Assembly: GCF_003201815.1 (NCBI RefSeq) | Contig: NZ_QJKB01000002.1 | Span: 528,941-592,940, forward strand | DNA: 64,000 bases | Reading direction: 5' to 3' | From: Undibacterium pigrum | Lineage (GTDB): Bacteria > Pseudomonadota > Gammaproteobacteria > Burkholderiales > Burkholderiaceae_D | Shown here: piece by piece, positions 29,776 through 39,050 of the stretch | Layout: the number at the start of each line of letters is the position of its first letter | Numbering within the stretch: position 1 is the first letter of the stretch | Notes under the pieces: model-generated | What the model was told of the DNA's origin: nothing | Database searches by the model: none | What the model saw: the letters and a program-made list of their open reading frames with translations, nothing else | Made by a program: the position numbers and the translations under genes

Positions 29776-30969
29776 ATGAAATTGAAGCCTTTTATCACAC
29801 TGTTGGCTATGACATCCGCCGTATCGGCTGCCTGGGCCCAGGATACATCCAATATCACCATCAGCGGATTTGGTACTGCTGCACTTACGCGCAGCAATTC
29901 TTCTGACGCAGAATTTGCCCGCCCCAATCAATTGGCTGGCGTCACCAGTGGCGCAAAAACCGGGGTGGATTCCAACCTGGGTTTGCAGGTCACCGCAAAA
30001 ATGAATGATTGGTTGTCTTTCACTGGTCAGGGTCTGGTGCGTAAAAATGTGACGGACAATTTTGGTGCAGAACTGGCCTGGGCCTTTGCCAAAGCCAAGG
30101 TATCTGACAACCTGAACATACGCGTGGGCCGCGTCGGTTTGCCTGTGTATATGATTTCTGATTACCGCAATGTTGGCTATGCCAACACCATGTTGCGCCC
30201 ACCAGTAGAAATGTACACCCAGGTCACACTGGAAAGCCTGGACGGTGCCGACGTACTGTACCAGACCAATCTTGGTGATACTGCCGTGACTGCACAAGTT
30301 GCCTATGGTGTGACTGACTCGGATAACCGCGGTGGCTTTACAGCGAAATTCAAAAAGGTATCGAGTATCAATATCGTTGCTGAAAATGGCCCTTTCACTT
30401 TGCGTTTTGGCCGTGTCGATGCAAATGTCACTGTTGATAATTCCACTAACCTCAACACCCTGGTATCCGGCCTGACGAAGTTTGGTTTTGCCTCTGCTGC
30501 AAATGCCATCGCGGTGAACGACACCAAGGCATCTTTCACTTCAGTTGGTCTCGGTGTGGACTGGAAGAGCATGGTTGTGCAGGCAGAATATGGCAAACGT
30601 AAATCTGCCAGCCTGTCTATAGCTGACACGACATCCTGGTACACCATGTTTGGTTACCGCATGGGCGCCTTCCTGCCGTATTTTGTGCATGCTTCGGCAA
30701 CACAGGATAGCCCACGCACTGTTGCTGGCTTGCCCAATGCGGGCCCATTGTTACCTTATACCCTGGGGGCAAATGGCCTGGCATCAGCTTCACCTATACA
30801 AACCAGCAATAGCATAGGTGTACGTTGGGACTTCCATAAATCAGCCGCATTAAAACTGCAACTCGACAGGATGTCACCAGAAAATGGACCAGGCGTATTT
30901 ATTAATGCCAAGCCTGGTTTCAAAGGCCCGGTCACGGTGTTTGCGGCGGCAGTTGATTTTGTATTCTGA
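29776..30969 (+). CDS. Outer-membrane porin-like protein
   Basis: The 397-residue product has a signal peptide cleaved after AWA (MKLKPFITLLAMTSAVSAAWA) and a beta-strand-rich mature part (ITISGFGTAALTRS, SFTGQGLVRKNVT) ending in the C-terminal aromatic VDFVF, the outer-membrane insertion signal. It differs from the shorter Burkholderia-type porin at 46764. The next gene encodes a small PstS-like protein, and this porin plus short binding protein pairing occurs in other proteobacteria. The substrate may be an anion such as phosphate; that is inference. Confidence 0.85.
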   Translation: MKLKPFITLLAMTSAVSAAWAQDTSNITISGFGTAALTRSNSSDAEFARPNQLAGVTSGAKTGVDSNLGLQVTAKMNDWLSFTGQGLVRKNVTDNFGAELAWAFAKAKVSDNLNIRVGRVGLPVYMISDYRNVGYANTMLRPPVEMYTQVTLESLDGADVLYQTNLGDTAVTAQVAYGVTDSDNRGGFTAKFKKVSSINIVAENGPFTLRFGRVDANVTVDNSTNLNTLVSGLTKFGFASAANAIAVNDTKASFTSVGLGVDWKSMVVQAEYGKRKSASLSIADTTSWYTMFGYRMGAFLPYFVHASATQDSPRTVAGLPNAGPLLPYTLGANGLASASPIQTSNSIGVRWDFHKSAALKLQLDRMSPENGPGVFINAKPGFKGPVTVFAAAVDFVF

Positions 30970-30981
30970 TGGAGGCGCGCG

Positions 30982-31395
30982 ATGAATAAGCATTTAACAC
31001 ACTTATTGCTGGCCGCAACTGTCATGACCAGCGCATCTATAGCCTCTGCTGCAGAGCTGGTTGTTGTCGTCAATACAGCCAACCCGGCAACAGCGATGAC
31101 ATCAGCCCAGGCATCCCAGTTTTTCCTTGGTAAATCGGCGATGTTCACTCCTGTGGATTTGCCTGAAAATTCACCGATTCGTGCAGAGTTCTACAAAAAA
31201 GTGGCTGACAAGGATTTATCTGAAGTCAAGACTATCTGGTCCAAACTGGTTTTTACGGGTAAGGGTACTGCACCGAAAGAAATGCATAACTATGCTGAAG
31301 TGAAAAAAGCAGTAGCTGCCAACCCTACTGGCATAGGCTATATAGAACGTTCGGCTGTCGACGCAACTGTCAAGGTAGTGACTGTTTTGCCTTGA
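30982..31395 (+). CDS. Short PstS-like periplasmic protein
   Basis: The 137-residue product has a signal peptide ending SIASA-AELVVVV and a single short PBP domain with VNTANPATAMTSAQASQFFLG. It is less than half the length of true PstS (about 330 residues), so it keeps only one lobe or a fragment of the fold. Proteins of this size are annotated as phosphate ABC transporter substrate-binding proteins, but here no pstCAB gene is present. It is 12 bases after the porin and upstream of two chemoreceptors. Confidence 0.85.
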   Translation: MNKHLTHLLLAATVMTSASIASAAELVVVVNTANPATAMTSAQASQFFLGKSAMFTPVDLPENSPIRAEFYKKVADKDLSEVKTIWSKLVFTGKGTAPKEMHNYAEVKKAVAANPTGIGYIERSAVDATVKVVTVLP

Positions 31396-31418
31396 TCTTT
31401 TCTTGCTTCGTTGCTCCT

Positions 31419-31450
31419 GAGAAAGCTGCTCGTCAGCTTTCTTTTTTTTT
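31419..31450 (+). terminator. Rho-independent terminator after the PstS-like gene
   Basis: An 8-base stem (gaaagctg with cagctttc) is followed by ten T. It separates the porin operon from the chemoreceptor genes. Confidence 0.85.
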
Positions 31451-31596
31451 GTGTGGCTTTTGCTGGATTACTACAAATTTCCAGTAAGAAGTTTGCAATC
31501 TGCAACAAATCCATCTAAAACTACATATATAGTCTAAATAAGCTTCTCATTTCCCGCCTCTGCAATTCTGTTGTTCTTTTCTATAAAGGACTTACC

Positions 31597-33309
31597 ATGA
31601 AATTGTTCTATAACCTGAGGATTTCAGCCAAGTTGTTTGTGGGCTTTGTTTTGTTGCTGATATTGACAGCTTTTCTGGGTGGTTTTTCTGTCTTTCAATT
31701 ATCCCGTGTGAATGGTACGGCACTCGAGCTGGGAACCAACTGGATGCCCAGCGTGAATGCGGCCATGGGTATCAAGGAAAGAATTTCGCGCCTGCGCACC
31801 CAGGAAATGCAGGTCGTCTTGTCGGCAGGCGATGAAGCCAATTTGAAGAAGTATGAAAAACGCTGGAATGACTATGTCGCAGAGCTCAAGAAATATGAGC
31901 AGGACTATTTCAAGCTCATCACCACAGAAGAAGAAAAAAAGATTTTTGCAGACTACAGCAAGGTATGGGAAGCGTATGTAGTCGAAGCAAAAAAACTGAC
32001 TGCACAAGCCACTGCCGGCAATATGGAAGAAGCACGTACCACCTTGCGTGGCGAATCTTCAAAACTGAATGCCGACTTGCTGGCCCTGGCAGACAAGATG
32101 GTGAAGATCAACGCTGATGGCGGTGTTGCTGAATACCGTACTGGCGAACAGATTTACGCCAATTCCAGGACCCTGATACTCAGCCTGATTATCGTCACGA
32201 TAGCACTTGGTCTGTTGCTGGCATACTGGATAGCCAAGGTAGTCGCTGGCCCCTTGCAAGAAGCTGTCAGGGTTGCCAAGACAGTGGCCTCAGGTGACCT
32301 GACCAGTAATATAGAAGTCAAAACCTCGGATGAAACCGGTGAACTCCTGCAAGCCCTGAAGGAGATGAATGCCAGTCTTTTGTCTGTCGTCAGCGAAGTC
32401 AGGACTGGTACTGATCTGATCGCTACGGCTTCGACAGAAATTGCCAATGGCAATATGGATTTGTCGGCACGCACCGAAAGCCAGGCAGGCTCTCTGGAAG
32501 AAACCGCTTCCTCGATGGAAGAACTGACTTCTACTGTCAAACACAATAGCGACAACGCACGCCAGGCGAATCAGTTATCGCATTCTGCATCTGCCGTGGC
32601 GCAAAAGGGAGGCAGCGTGGTGTCGCAAGTGGTTGATACCATGGGTTCCATCAGCGAATCGTCGAAAAAGATTGTCGATATCATTGCCGTTATTGATGGC
32701 ATTGCTTTCCAGACCAATATTCTTGCCCTGAATGCGGCCGTTGAAGCGGCACGTGCAGGTGAACAGGGGCGCGGTTTTGCCGTGGTCGCCTCTGAAGTGC
32801 GTAATCTGGCACAGCGTTCAGCCAGTGCCGCCAAGGAGATCAAGACACTCATCAATGACTCGGTAGAAAAAGTGGATCTGGGTACACGCCTTGTTGATCA
32901 GGCTGGCGTCACCATGCAGGAAGTGGTTGATAGCGTAAGACGTGTCAGCGATATCATCAGTGAAATCACTGCCGCGGGTACCGAGCAAAGTTCAGGCATA
33001 GACCAGATCAATACTGCCATCATACAAATGGACCATGTCACGCAACAGAATGCTGCGCTGGTGGAAGAAGCCGCCGCTGCTGCCGGAGCCTTGCAGGAGC
33101 AGGCAGCCAATCTGAGCAAGGTGGTCAGTGTCTTCAAGCTGACTCATGCACATGTTGCCCCGGTTGCCCAAGCCAGGCCATCCAAGGCAGTTGCCCGGCA
33201 AGTCGGCAAACCTGCGGCAACAAGTGCCATACGCAAAGCCCCACAGATAAAGTCCGTTAGCAAAGAGAAGGAAACAGTCAAGGCTACTGATGACTGGGAA
33301 GAGTTTTAA
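31597..33309 (+). CDS. Methyl-accepting chemotaxis protein with CheR/CheB-tethering tail
   Basis: This is a transmembrane chemoreceptor of 570 residues. TM1 (about 12-32) is followed by a four-helix-bundle sensor (about 40-185), TM2 (about 192-212), HAMP (about 213-265), and a cytoplasmic coiled coil whose hairpin tip contains IDGIAFQTNILALNAAVEAA. The last residues are DDWEEF: the xWxxF end matches the pentapeptide that tethers CheR and CheB. It is nearly identical in its signalling half to the next gene, which suggests tandem duplication. Confidence 0.95.
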   Translation: MKLFYNLRISAKLFVGFVLLLILTAFLGGFSVFQLSRVNGTALELGTNWMPSVNAAMGIKERISRLRTQEMQVVLSAGDEANLKKYEKRWNDYVAELKKYEQDYFKLITTEEEKKIFADYSKVWEAYVVEAKKLTAQATAGNMEEARTTLRGESSKLNADLLALADKMVKINADGGVAEYRTGEQIYANSRTLILSLIIVTIALGLLLAYWIAKVVAGPLQEAVRVAKTVASGDLTSNIEVKTSDETGELLQALKEMNASLLSVVSEVRTGTDLIATASTEIANGNMDLSARTESQAGSLEETASSMEELTSTVKHNSDNARQANQLSHSASAVAQKGGSVVSQVVDTMGSISESSKKIVDIIAVIDGIAFQTNILALNAAVEAARAGEQGRGFAVVASEVRNLAQRSASAAKEIKTLINDSVEKVDLGTRLVDQAGVTMQEVVDSVRRVSDIISEITAAGTEQSSGIDQINTAIIQMDHVTQQNAALVEEAAAAAGALQEQAANLSKVVSVFKLTHAHVAPVAQARPSKAVARQVGKPAATSAIRKAPQIKSVSKEKETVKATDDWEEF

Positions 33310-33400
33310 ATAGAGTTTATCTGGCCATTTTGGGGTAATTACCTGCATAGCTACCTGTGTCATTTATTTGCATATTGTCGGCCTTTTTTAAGGAGCCGTG

Positions 33401-35119
33401 ATGAAGATGTTTTATAACTTAAAAATTTCAGCCAAGTTGTTTGTTGGATTTGGTCTGTTATTACTGCTGACGATTTTCCTGGGTGTGTTTTCCATTACCA
33501 TGCTTGCCAAGGTCAATCAAAATGCCTATGAACTGGGAACCAACTGGATGCCCAGTGTGAATGCGGCCATGGGTATCAAGGAAAGAGTATCGCGCATCCG
33601 TTCTCAGGAGGCACAACTGGTCTCGGCAGAAAATCCTGAAGAGGTAGAAAAATATATAGGTCGTACCAAAGAGGCGATTTCCGGCCTCAAGGAAAATGAA
33701 ACTGCTTATGCGCGTCTGATTTCTGACCCCGAAGAGAAAAAGCAGTTTGATGAATACAGTAAGTCCATGGCTGAGTATTTGCAAATCTCTGACAAAATAG
33801 CAGCACTGGCACGTGAGGGTAATAGCAAGGATGCCATGGCATTGATGCGTGGTGACTCATCCAAGCTCAATACCAAGGTCCGTACCCTGGTCGATAAAAT
33901 GGTCGATACCAATGTCCAGGGTGGTATCCAGGCCTATCAGAAAGGGACGGAGTCTTATCAAACCTCACGCACTCTGATTGTTGCCGTCCTGGCCATCAGT
34001 ATTTTCCTGGGTATGGTGCTTGCCTTTGTGATTGCCCGTATCGTTTCGCGGCCTTTGCAAGATGCCGTCAAAGTCGCGCAAACTGTGGCTGCAGGCGACC
34101 TGACCAGTAATATTCAATCAAATACCAGTGATGAAACTGGCTTGCTGTTGCAGGCACTGAAGGAAATGAACCAGAGCTTGCTGCAAGTGGTGACTGAGGT
34201 GCGTCAGGGGACCGATGAAATCGCTGCTGCGACCACACAAATTGCCGAAGGCAATATGGATTTGTCCAATCGTACCGAAAACCAGGCCAGCTCACTGGAA
34301 GAAACTGCATCGTCCATGGAAGAAATCACTTCCACCATCAAACACAATAGTGATAATGCACGCCAGGCCAATCAGTTATCGCATTCTGCTTCTGCGGTAG
34401 CGCAAAAGGGTGGAGATGTCGTGTCGCAAGTGGTGGATACCATGGGTTCCATCAATGAATCTTCCAAGAAAATCGTCGATATCATTGCTGTTATTGATGG
34501 TATTGCCTTCCAGACCAATATCCTGGCTTTGAATGCCGCGGTGGAGGCTGCGCGGGCTGGTGAGCAAGGGCGCGGCTTTGCCGTGGTGGCCTCGGAAGTG
34601 CGCAACCTGGCACAGCGTTCCGCAAGTGCCGCGAAGGAAATCAAGGAATTGATCAACGATTCTGTCGACAAGGTAGGGCAGGGTACGCGCCTGGTTGATC
34701 AGGCTGGTGAGACCATGAAAGAAGTGGTCGACAGTGTCAAGCGTGTCAGTGACATCATTAGTGAGATCACAGCAGCAGGAACTGAGCAAAGTGCAGGCAT
34801 AGAACAAATCAATGTTGCCGTGACACAGATGGATCAAATGACGCAGCAAAATGCGGCTCTGGTGGAAGAGGCTGCCGCAGCGGCAGGGGCCTTGCAAGAC
34901 CAGGCGCAAAATCTGAGCCGTATCGTCAGTGTCTTCAAACTTGACCAGACACAGGTAGTCAGCAGCAAACCAGCACCAGTGGCCAAGGCTGCACCACTAA
35001 AAAGCACGGCAGGCAAACCTGCTGTACGTAGCTTACCCAAGCCAGCAGCTAAAACCGTAAAGCCCGCTGCACCCAGGAAAGAGCCAGTAGCAGCGACAGA
35101 TGACTGGGAAGAGTTTTAA
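33401..35119 (+). CDS. Methyl-accepting chemotaxis protein, tandem paralogue
   Basis: This is a second chemoreceptor of 572 residues with the same layout: TM1 about 10-30, four-helix bundle, TM2 about 190-210, HAMP and signalling domain. It shares the tip sequence and the WEEF tail with the preceding gene, while the sensor domain differs, for example SAENPEEVEKYIGRTKEA. The ATG at 33401 sits five bases after AAGGAG; a GTG three bases earlier would be too close. No terminator separates it from the first receptor, so they may be cotranscribed. Confidence 0.95.
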   Translation: MKMFYNLKISAKLFVGFGLLLLLTIFLGVFSITMLAKVNQNAYELGTNWMPSVNAAMGIKERVSRIRSQEAQLVSAENPEEVEKYIGRTKEAISGLKENETAYARLISDPEEKKQFDEYSKSMAEYLQISDKIAALAREGNSKDAMALMRGDSSKLNTKVRTLVDKMVDTNVQGGIQAYQKGTESYQTSRTLIVAVLAISIFLGMVLAFVIARIVSRPLQDAVKVAQTVAAGDLTSNIQSNTSDETGLLLQALKEMNQSLLQVVTEVRQGTDEIAAATTQIAEGNMDLSNRTENQASSLEETASSMEEITSTIKHNSDNARQANQLSHSASAVAQKGGDVVSQVVDTMGSINESSKKIVDIIAVIDGIAFQTNILALNAAVEAARAGEQGRGFAVVASEVRNLAQRSASAAKEIKELINDSVDKVGQGTRLVDQAGETMKEVVDSVKRVSDIISEITAAGTEQSAGIEQINVAVTQMDQMTQQNAALVEEAAAAAGALQDQAQNLSRIVSVFKLDQTQVVSSKPAPVAKAAPLKSTAGKPAVRSLPKPAAKTVKPAAPRKEPVAATDDWEEF

Positions 35120-35156
35120 GCTTGATCGATAACATTTGATCAAATCAGCGTATCAA

Positions 35157-35188
35157 CAAAAATGCCACAGCTTGCTGTGGCATTTTTT
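35157..35188 (+). terminator. Rho-independent terminator after the chemoreceptor genes
   Basis: A perfect stem aatgccacag/ctgtggcatt with loop cttg is flanked by A and T runs, so it could also act for the convergent clpP-like gene. Confidence 0.9.
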
Positions 35189-35237
35189 CAGGCGAGAACT
35201 GAAGCCTTAAATAAAACTAAAACTAAAAAACGCTAGC

Positions 35238-35819
35238 TCAGGACAGTTCACTCTGGTTGATGATGATGCGTGACACCAGGCCATATTCTTTGGCTTCAGC
35301 AGCACTCATCCAAAAATCACGGTCTATATCGGCAGTCACTTTTTCCAATGTCTGGCCAGACTCTTTGGCGATCAGAGCAGCGATGCGTTCGCGTATCTTG
35401 ACGATTTCACGGGCTTGGATAGCAATATCTGTCGCCTGGCCGCCAAAACCACCGCTAGGCTGGTGAATCAGAAAGCGGGTATTTGGCAGGCAGACACGGC
35501 GCTCTTTCGGTACCGACAGAAATACATTCACTGCTGCACTACCTACCCAGCCAGTGCCAACGATATTGACTGGCGCATCGATGAACCTGATGATGTCATG
35601 GATGACATCGCCAGATTCCACATGGCCGCCCGGGGAGGACACCAGGATAGTGATAGGTTCTTTGGACTCTGCCGACAGAGCGATCAGACGCTGAGAGATT
35701 TCCGATGCCAGTTTGTCGTTGATTGTGCCAAATACCAGCACAGTACGGGATTTAAAGGCCTTTTCTTCGAGGAAAGGGCTGCGTGCTTGTGATGCGTTAT
35801 TCTCTTTTTCGTCGGCCAT
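35238..35819 (-). CDS. ClpP-like serine protease, noncanonical
   Basis: The 193-residue product aligns with ClpP over its full length. The triad is present: Ser 94, His 119 (in FLIHQPSGGFGGQATDI) and Asp 168 (in DRDFWMSAAEA). The region around the serine is changed: ClpP has GQAASMGAF where this protein has GWVGSAAVN, at the same length. Peptidase activity is therefore plausible but specificity or partner may differ. No clpX or clpA lies next to it and it stands alone, so it is unlikely to be the housekeeping ClpP, which normally neighbours tig and clpX. Confidence 0.88.
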   Translation of the reverse strand: MADEKENNASQARSPFLEEKAFKSRTVLVFGTINDKLASEISQRLIALSAESKEPITILVSSPGGHVESGDVIHDIIRFIDAPVNIVGTGWVGSAAVNVFLSVPKERRVCLPNTRFLIHQPSGGFGGQATDIAIQAREIVKIRERIAALIAKESGQTLEKVTADIDRDFWMSAAEAKEYGLVSRIIINQSELS

Positions 35820-35914
35820 GAAAGTCTTCTTATCTGATCTGGTTGAAATTTGGTAATTTGTTTGGTCAATATGGGGAATGATTTTATGTCATTCCAGGCT
35901 ACCTAGATGGCTGC

Positions 35915-37111
35915 TCAAGCAGTTTTTTTCAAGTAGGCCTCAGCCAGCCTGACCCAATAAGTTGCACCTATTGGTAGCAAATCATCATTAAAGTCATAGC
36001 TGGGGTTGTGCAAGTTGCAAGGCCCAAGACCATGACCCATGTCCCGGTGCCCACCATCGCCGTTACCCAAAAAGGCATAACAACCCGGTTTGGCTTGCAG
36101 CATGAACGAAAAATCTTCCGCCCCCATGGTCGGTTCTACCTGGTCATCGACCTTGTCTGCACCTACTACACTGCGCATCACCTCTGCGGCAAAAGCGGTT
36201 TCCCTGGCATGGTTGATCAGGGGCGGGTAATTGCGCTTGAAGCGGAAATCTACCTGGGCATCAAAAGCCGCCGCCGTGTGTTCGGCAATGGTGCGCATGC
36301 GTTTTTCTATGAGGTCTATCATTTCCGTACTGAAGGCACGCACCGTGCCTATCAGCGTCGCTTCATCCGGGATGACATTGGTAGCACTGCCGGAATGGAT
36401 TTGGGTGACCGACAAAACGGCGGACTCCAGCGGGCTGGCATTGCGGCTGACGATGGTTTGCCAGCTCTGCGCCATTTGCACCGCGACCATGATAGGGTCT
36501 ATGCCCTTGTGCGGTTGCGCCGCATGGGCGCCTTTGCCTCTGACGATGACTTCAAATTCATTCGACGAGGCCATCATGGGGCCTGGTGTGACACCAAAAG
36601 TGCCTACCGCTGCGCCTGGCCAGTTATGCATGCCAAAGACGGCATCCATGGGGTATTTGTCGAACATGCCGTCTTCTATCATGCGCCGCGCACCGCCACC
36701 GCCTTCTTCGGCGGGCTGGAAGATCAGATAGACCGTACCGTCAAACTCCTTGTATTTGGACAAATAATGTGCCGCCCCCAGCAGCATGGCGGTGTGGCCA
36801 TCATGGCCGCAGGCATGCATTTTTCCATCGTGCTTGGAGGTATGGGCAAAGGTATTGATTTCCTGCATGGGTAGGGCGTCCATATCGGCACGCAAGCCTA
36901 TGGCCCGTTCGCTAGTGCCATTCTTGAGTACGCCGACTATGCCTGTGCCTGCCAGGCCGCGAATGATGGGTATGCCCCAGGCTTCCAGCTTTTGCGCGAC
37001 AACTTCAGAGGTGCGGTGTTCTTCAAAGCAAAGCTCAGGGTGGGCGTGGATATCACGCCGGATTTGCTGGATTTCTGCCTGGAATTGGACGATAGGGTCG
37101 ATCAGATTCAT
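35915..37111 (-). CDS. M20-family amidohydrolase (hippurate hydrolase type)
   Basis: This is a zinc-dependent amidohydrolase of 398 residues that removes acyl groups from amino acids. The metal-binding segment ACGHDGHTAMLLGAA is near residue 100, PAEEGGGGARRMIEDG lies near 135, and the lid domain around 185-300 includes GAHAAQPH. The C-terminal TMGAEDFSFM is also conserved. It is transcribed away from the Dpp-type importer, whose peptide-like substrate could feed such an enzyme; that link is inference. Confidence 0.93.
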   Translation of the reverse strand: MNLIDPIVQFQAEIQQIRRDIHAHPELCFEEHRTSEVVAQKLEAWGIPIIRGLAGTGIVGVLKNGTSERAIGLRADMDALPMQEINTFAHTSKHDGKMHACGHDGHTAMLLGAAHYLSKYKEFDGTVYLIFQPAEEGGGGARRMIEDGMFDKYPMDAVFGMHNWPGAAVGTFGVTPGPMMASSNEFEVIVRGKGAHAAQPHKGIDPIMVAVQMAQSWQTIVSRNASPLESAVLSVTQIHSGSATNVIPDEATLIGTVRAFSTEMIDLIEKRMRTIAEHTAAAFDAQVDFRFKRNYPPLINHARETAFAAEVMRSVVGADKVDDQVEPTMGAEDFSFMLQAKPGCYAFLGNGDGGHRDMGHGLGPCNLHNPSYDFNDDLLPIGATYWVRLAEAYLKKTA

Positions 37112-37370
37112 TTTTTGTCTCCGGATTGCATCAATGCGCTGGCAATAAGCCAGTGGCAGATACGTGCAAGCTATTTTTTCAGGATGTTATCCTGTTGATA
37201 AGAAAAATGATAGTCAGCACAGTATATGTCTCAATACCTGCCAAGCACATGTTTCTTCAGTATGGAGAAAGATACCAGATTCCGGGCAAACTGGTAGTGG
37301 TCAAGCTCTCCCGGGATCGTATATCCATACTACAAAAACTGCTTTGACTAAATGCCCCGGCCAGCTTACC

Positions 37371-37835
37371 TTACCAGCGCATTCCAGAAATGGCACTCAT
37401 GCCCGAGCCATAAATGGCCAGCACGCTCAGGATGAGACCTATGGGCCCGGACACCAGACTGCTCCACAGGCAGTTGATTGCCAGTGCCCTTTGCTCGCGC
37501 AACCAGGCAATGAGCGCCGCGGGCAGCGTGATCAAGCCCAACATGGCGGGCAATAGGAGCACGATCAGCGGAGTAGTACGGCCACTGGCGTCAAGCATGA
37601 AGAAAGTGATCGTCAGCATCGCGATCAGATGCAGCAATATCAGTCTGGCGCGGTCGCTGCGCAGGCGCGTTGTCAGGTAAGAAAAATAAGCAGGGTAACT
37701 GAGGCCTCCAAGCATGAGCATGCCAGGCACATTGCTGAGATCGGTGTGGCTGATATAGTCATACACCAAAGGTGGCAGTATCAGGACGAGCAGGATAAGG
37801 AAAAGATGCAGGGCAATATTCTTGAAGGTGGGCAT
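37371..37835 (-). CDS. Hypothetical membrane protein
   Basis: No family was recognised. The 154-residue product has four hydrophobic segments at about 8-26, 38-52, 65-80 and 87-112, with another near 125-145, and starts MPTFKNIALHLFLILLVLIL. It is a polytopic inner-membrane protein. It lies on the minus strand between the M20 gene and the importer operon and shares no operon with either. Confidence 0.7.
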   Translation of the reverse strand: MPTFKNIALHLFLILLVLILPPLVYDYISHTDLSNVPGMLMLGGLSYPAYFSYLTTRLRSDRARLILLHLIAMLTITFFMLDASGRTTPLIVLLLPAMLGLITLPAALIAWLREQRALAINCLWSSLVSGPIGLILSVLAIYGSGMSAISGMRW

Positions 37836-38072
37836 GTAAGTTCGGTTTATGCGGCCAGATCCGCAGGCATGGCCCGCAACAGCTTCTTAGTGTAGCAGAT
37901 AGCACAGCCCGCACGAGACCAGGGTAAAGCCTGTAAAATTCGGTAAATATCAGTAAAACCATACATATACGCAATGCAGATACTCATGAAACTTTCATGC
38001 CGGAAAACCAGCCATGGGCCAGCCCAGGCGGATTCCCTGTGTCTGCCGATAATCTCAAGGCAGGTCTGATAC

Positions 38073-39050
38073 ATGCCAGGATTCATCTTGCGCCGCCTGC
38101 TGCAAAGCCTGGCTGTTTTGCTGCTCATGTCACTGCTGGTATTTGCCGGTGTATATGCAATTGGTAATCCCATCGATATCCTGATCAGCCCTGAGGCCGA
38201 CCAGGCAGAGCGCCTGCGCATCATCGCTGCCTTTGGCCTGGACCAGAGCCTGCCGCAGCAATACTGGCTATTCCTCAAAAATGCCCTGGCTGGTGACATG
38301 GGGCGCTCCTTTGCTTATGCGACACCCGCACTGGGCCTGATCCTGGAACGCATGCCAGCCACGCTGGAGCTGGCCGTATTTGCCATCTTGATTGCGATTT
38401 TGCTGGGCATACCGCTGGGTTTGCTGGCCGGTTTGCGACCTGACAGTATTGCTGCAAAAAGCATCATGGCAGTATCGATACTGGGCTTCTCCCTGCCTAC
38501 CTTCTGGGTGGGGTTGATGCTGATCATGGTATTTGCCGTGCAACTGGGCTGGTTGCCTTCCAGCGGGCGTGGCGAGACTACGCTCTTGCTGGGTGTGCCC
38601 GTGAGTTTTTTGAGTATCGATGGCCTCAGGCATTTGCTCTTGCCTGCACTCAACCTTGCGCTTTTCAATATCGCCATGGTGATACGCCTGACGCGCTCTG
38701 GTGCGCAAGAAGCCCTGCTGCAAGACTATGTCCGTTTTGCCCGCGCCAAGGGTTTGCGCAATAGCCGCATCATAGGCGTGCATGTACTCAAGAATATCCT
38801 CATCCCTATCGTCACCGTGATTGCCCTGCAATTTGGTTCCATCATCGCTTTTGCGATTGTCACTGAATCCGTCTTTGCTTGGCCGGGCATGGGCAAGCTC
38901 ATCATTGATTCCATACGCGTGCTGGACAGGCCGGTCATCGTTGCCTATCTGCTGTTGATCGTCAGCCTGTTCATTCTCATCAACCTGGTGGTGGATGTGC
39001 TGTATTCATTGCTGGACCCGCGTGTGCGTTTGTCAGAAAGCCGGGGCTGA
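38073..39050 (+). CDS. ABC transporter permease, DppB/OppB type
   Basis: This is the first permease of a peptide/opine-type importer, with 325 residues and six predicted helices. The start MPGFILRRLLQSLAVLLLMS and the EAA-like loop (DYVRFARAKGLRNSRIIGVHVLKN) match the DppB family. It begins the operon, with AAGG upstream of the ATG. Its stop overlaps the next start by one base (TGATG). Confidence 0.92.
   Translation: MPGFILRRLLQSLAVLLLMSLLVFAGVYAIGNPIDILISPEADQAERLRIIAAFGLDQSLPQQYWLFLKNALAGDMGRSFAYATPALGLILERMPATLELAVFAILIAILLGIPLGLLAGLRPDSIAAKSIMAVSILGFSLPTFWVGLMLIMVFAVQLGWLPSSGRGETTLLLGVPVSFLSIDGLRHLLLPALNLALFNIAMVIRLTRSGAQEALLQDYVRFARAKGLRNSRIIGVHVLKNILIPIVTVIALQFGSIIAFAIVTESVFAWPGMGKLIIDSIRVLDRPVIVAYLLLIVSLFILINLVVDVLYSLLDPRVRLSESRG

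Noticed and set aside
31451..31596. Sigma28 (FliA) promoter upstream of the first chemoreceptor
   Set aside because: A CTAAAT near 31535 is followed by CCGCC, not by the CCGATA-type -10 element, so the match is too weak.
36008..36874. Plus-strand open frame of 288 codons opposite the M20 amidohydrolase
   Set aside because: It is antisense to a gene with intact catalytic motifs and resembles no protein family.
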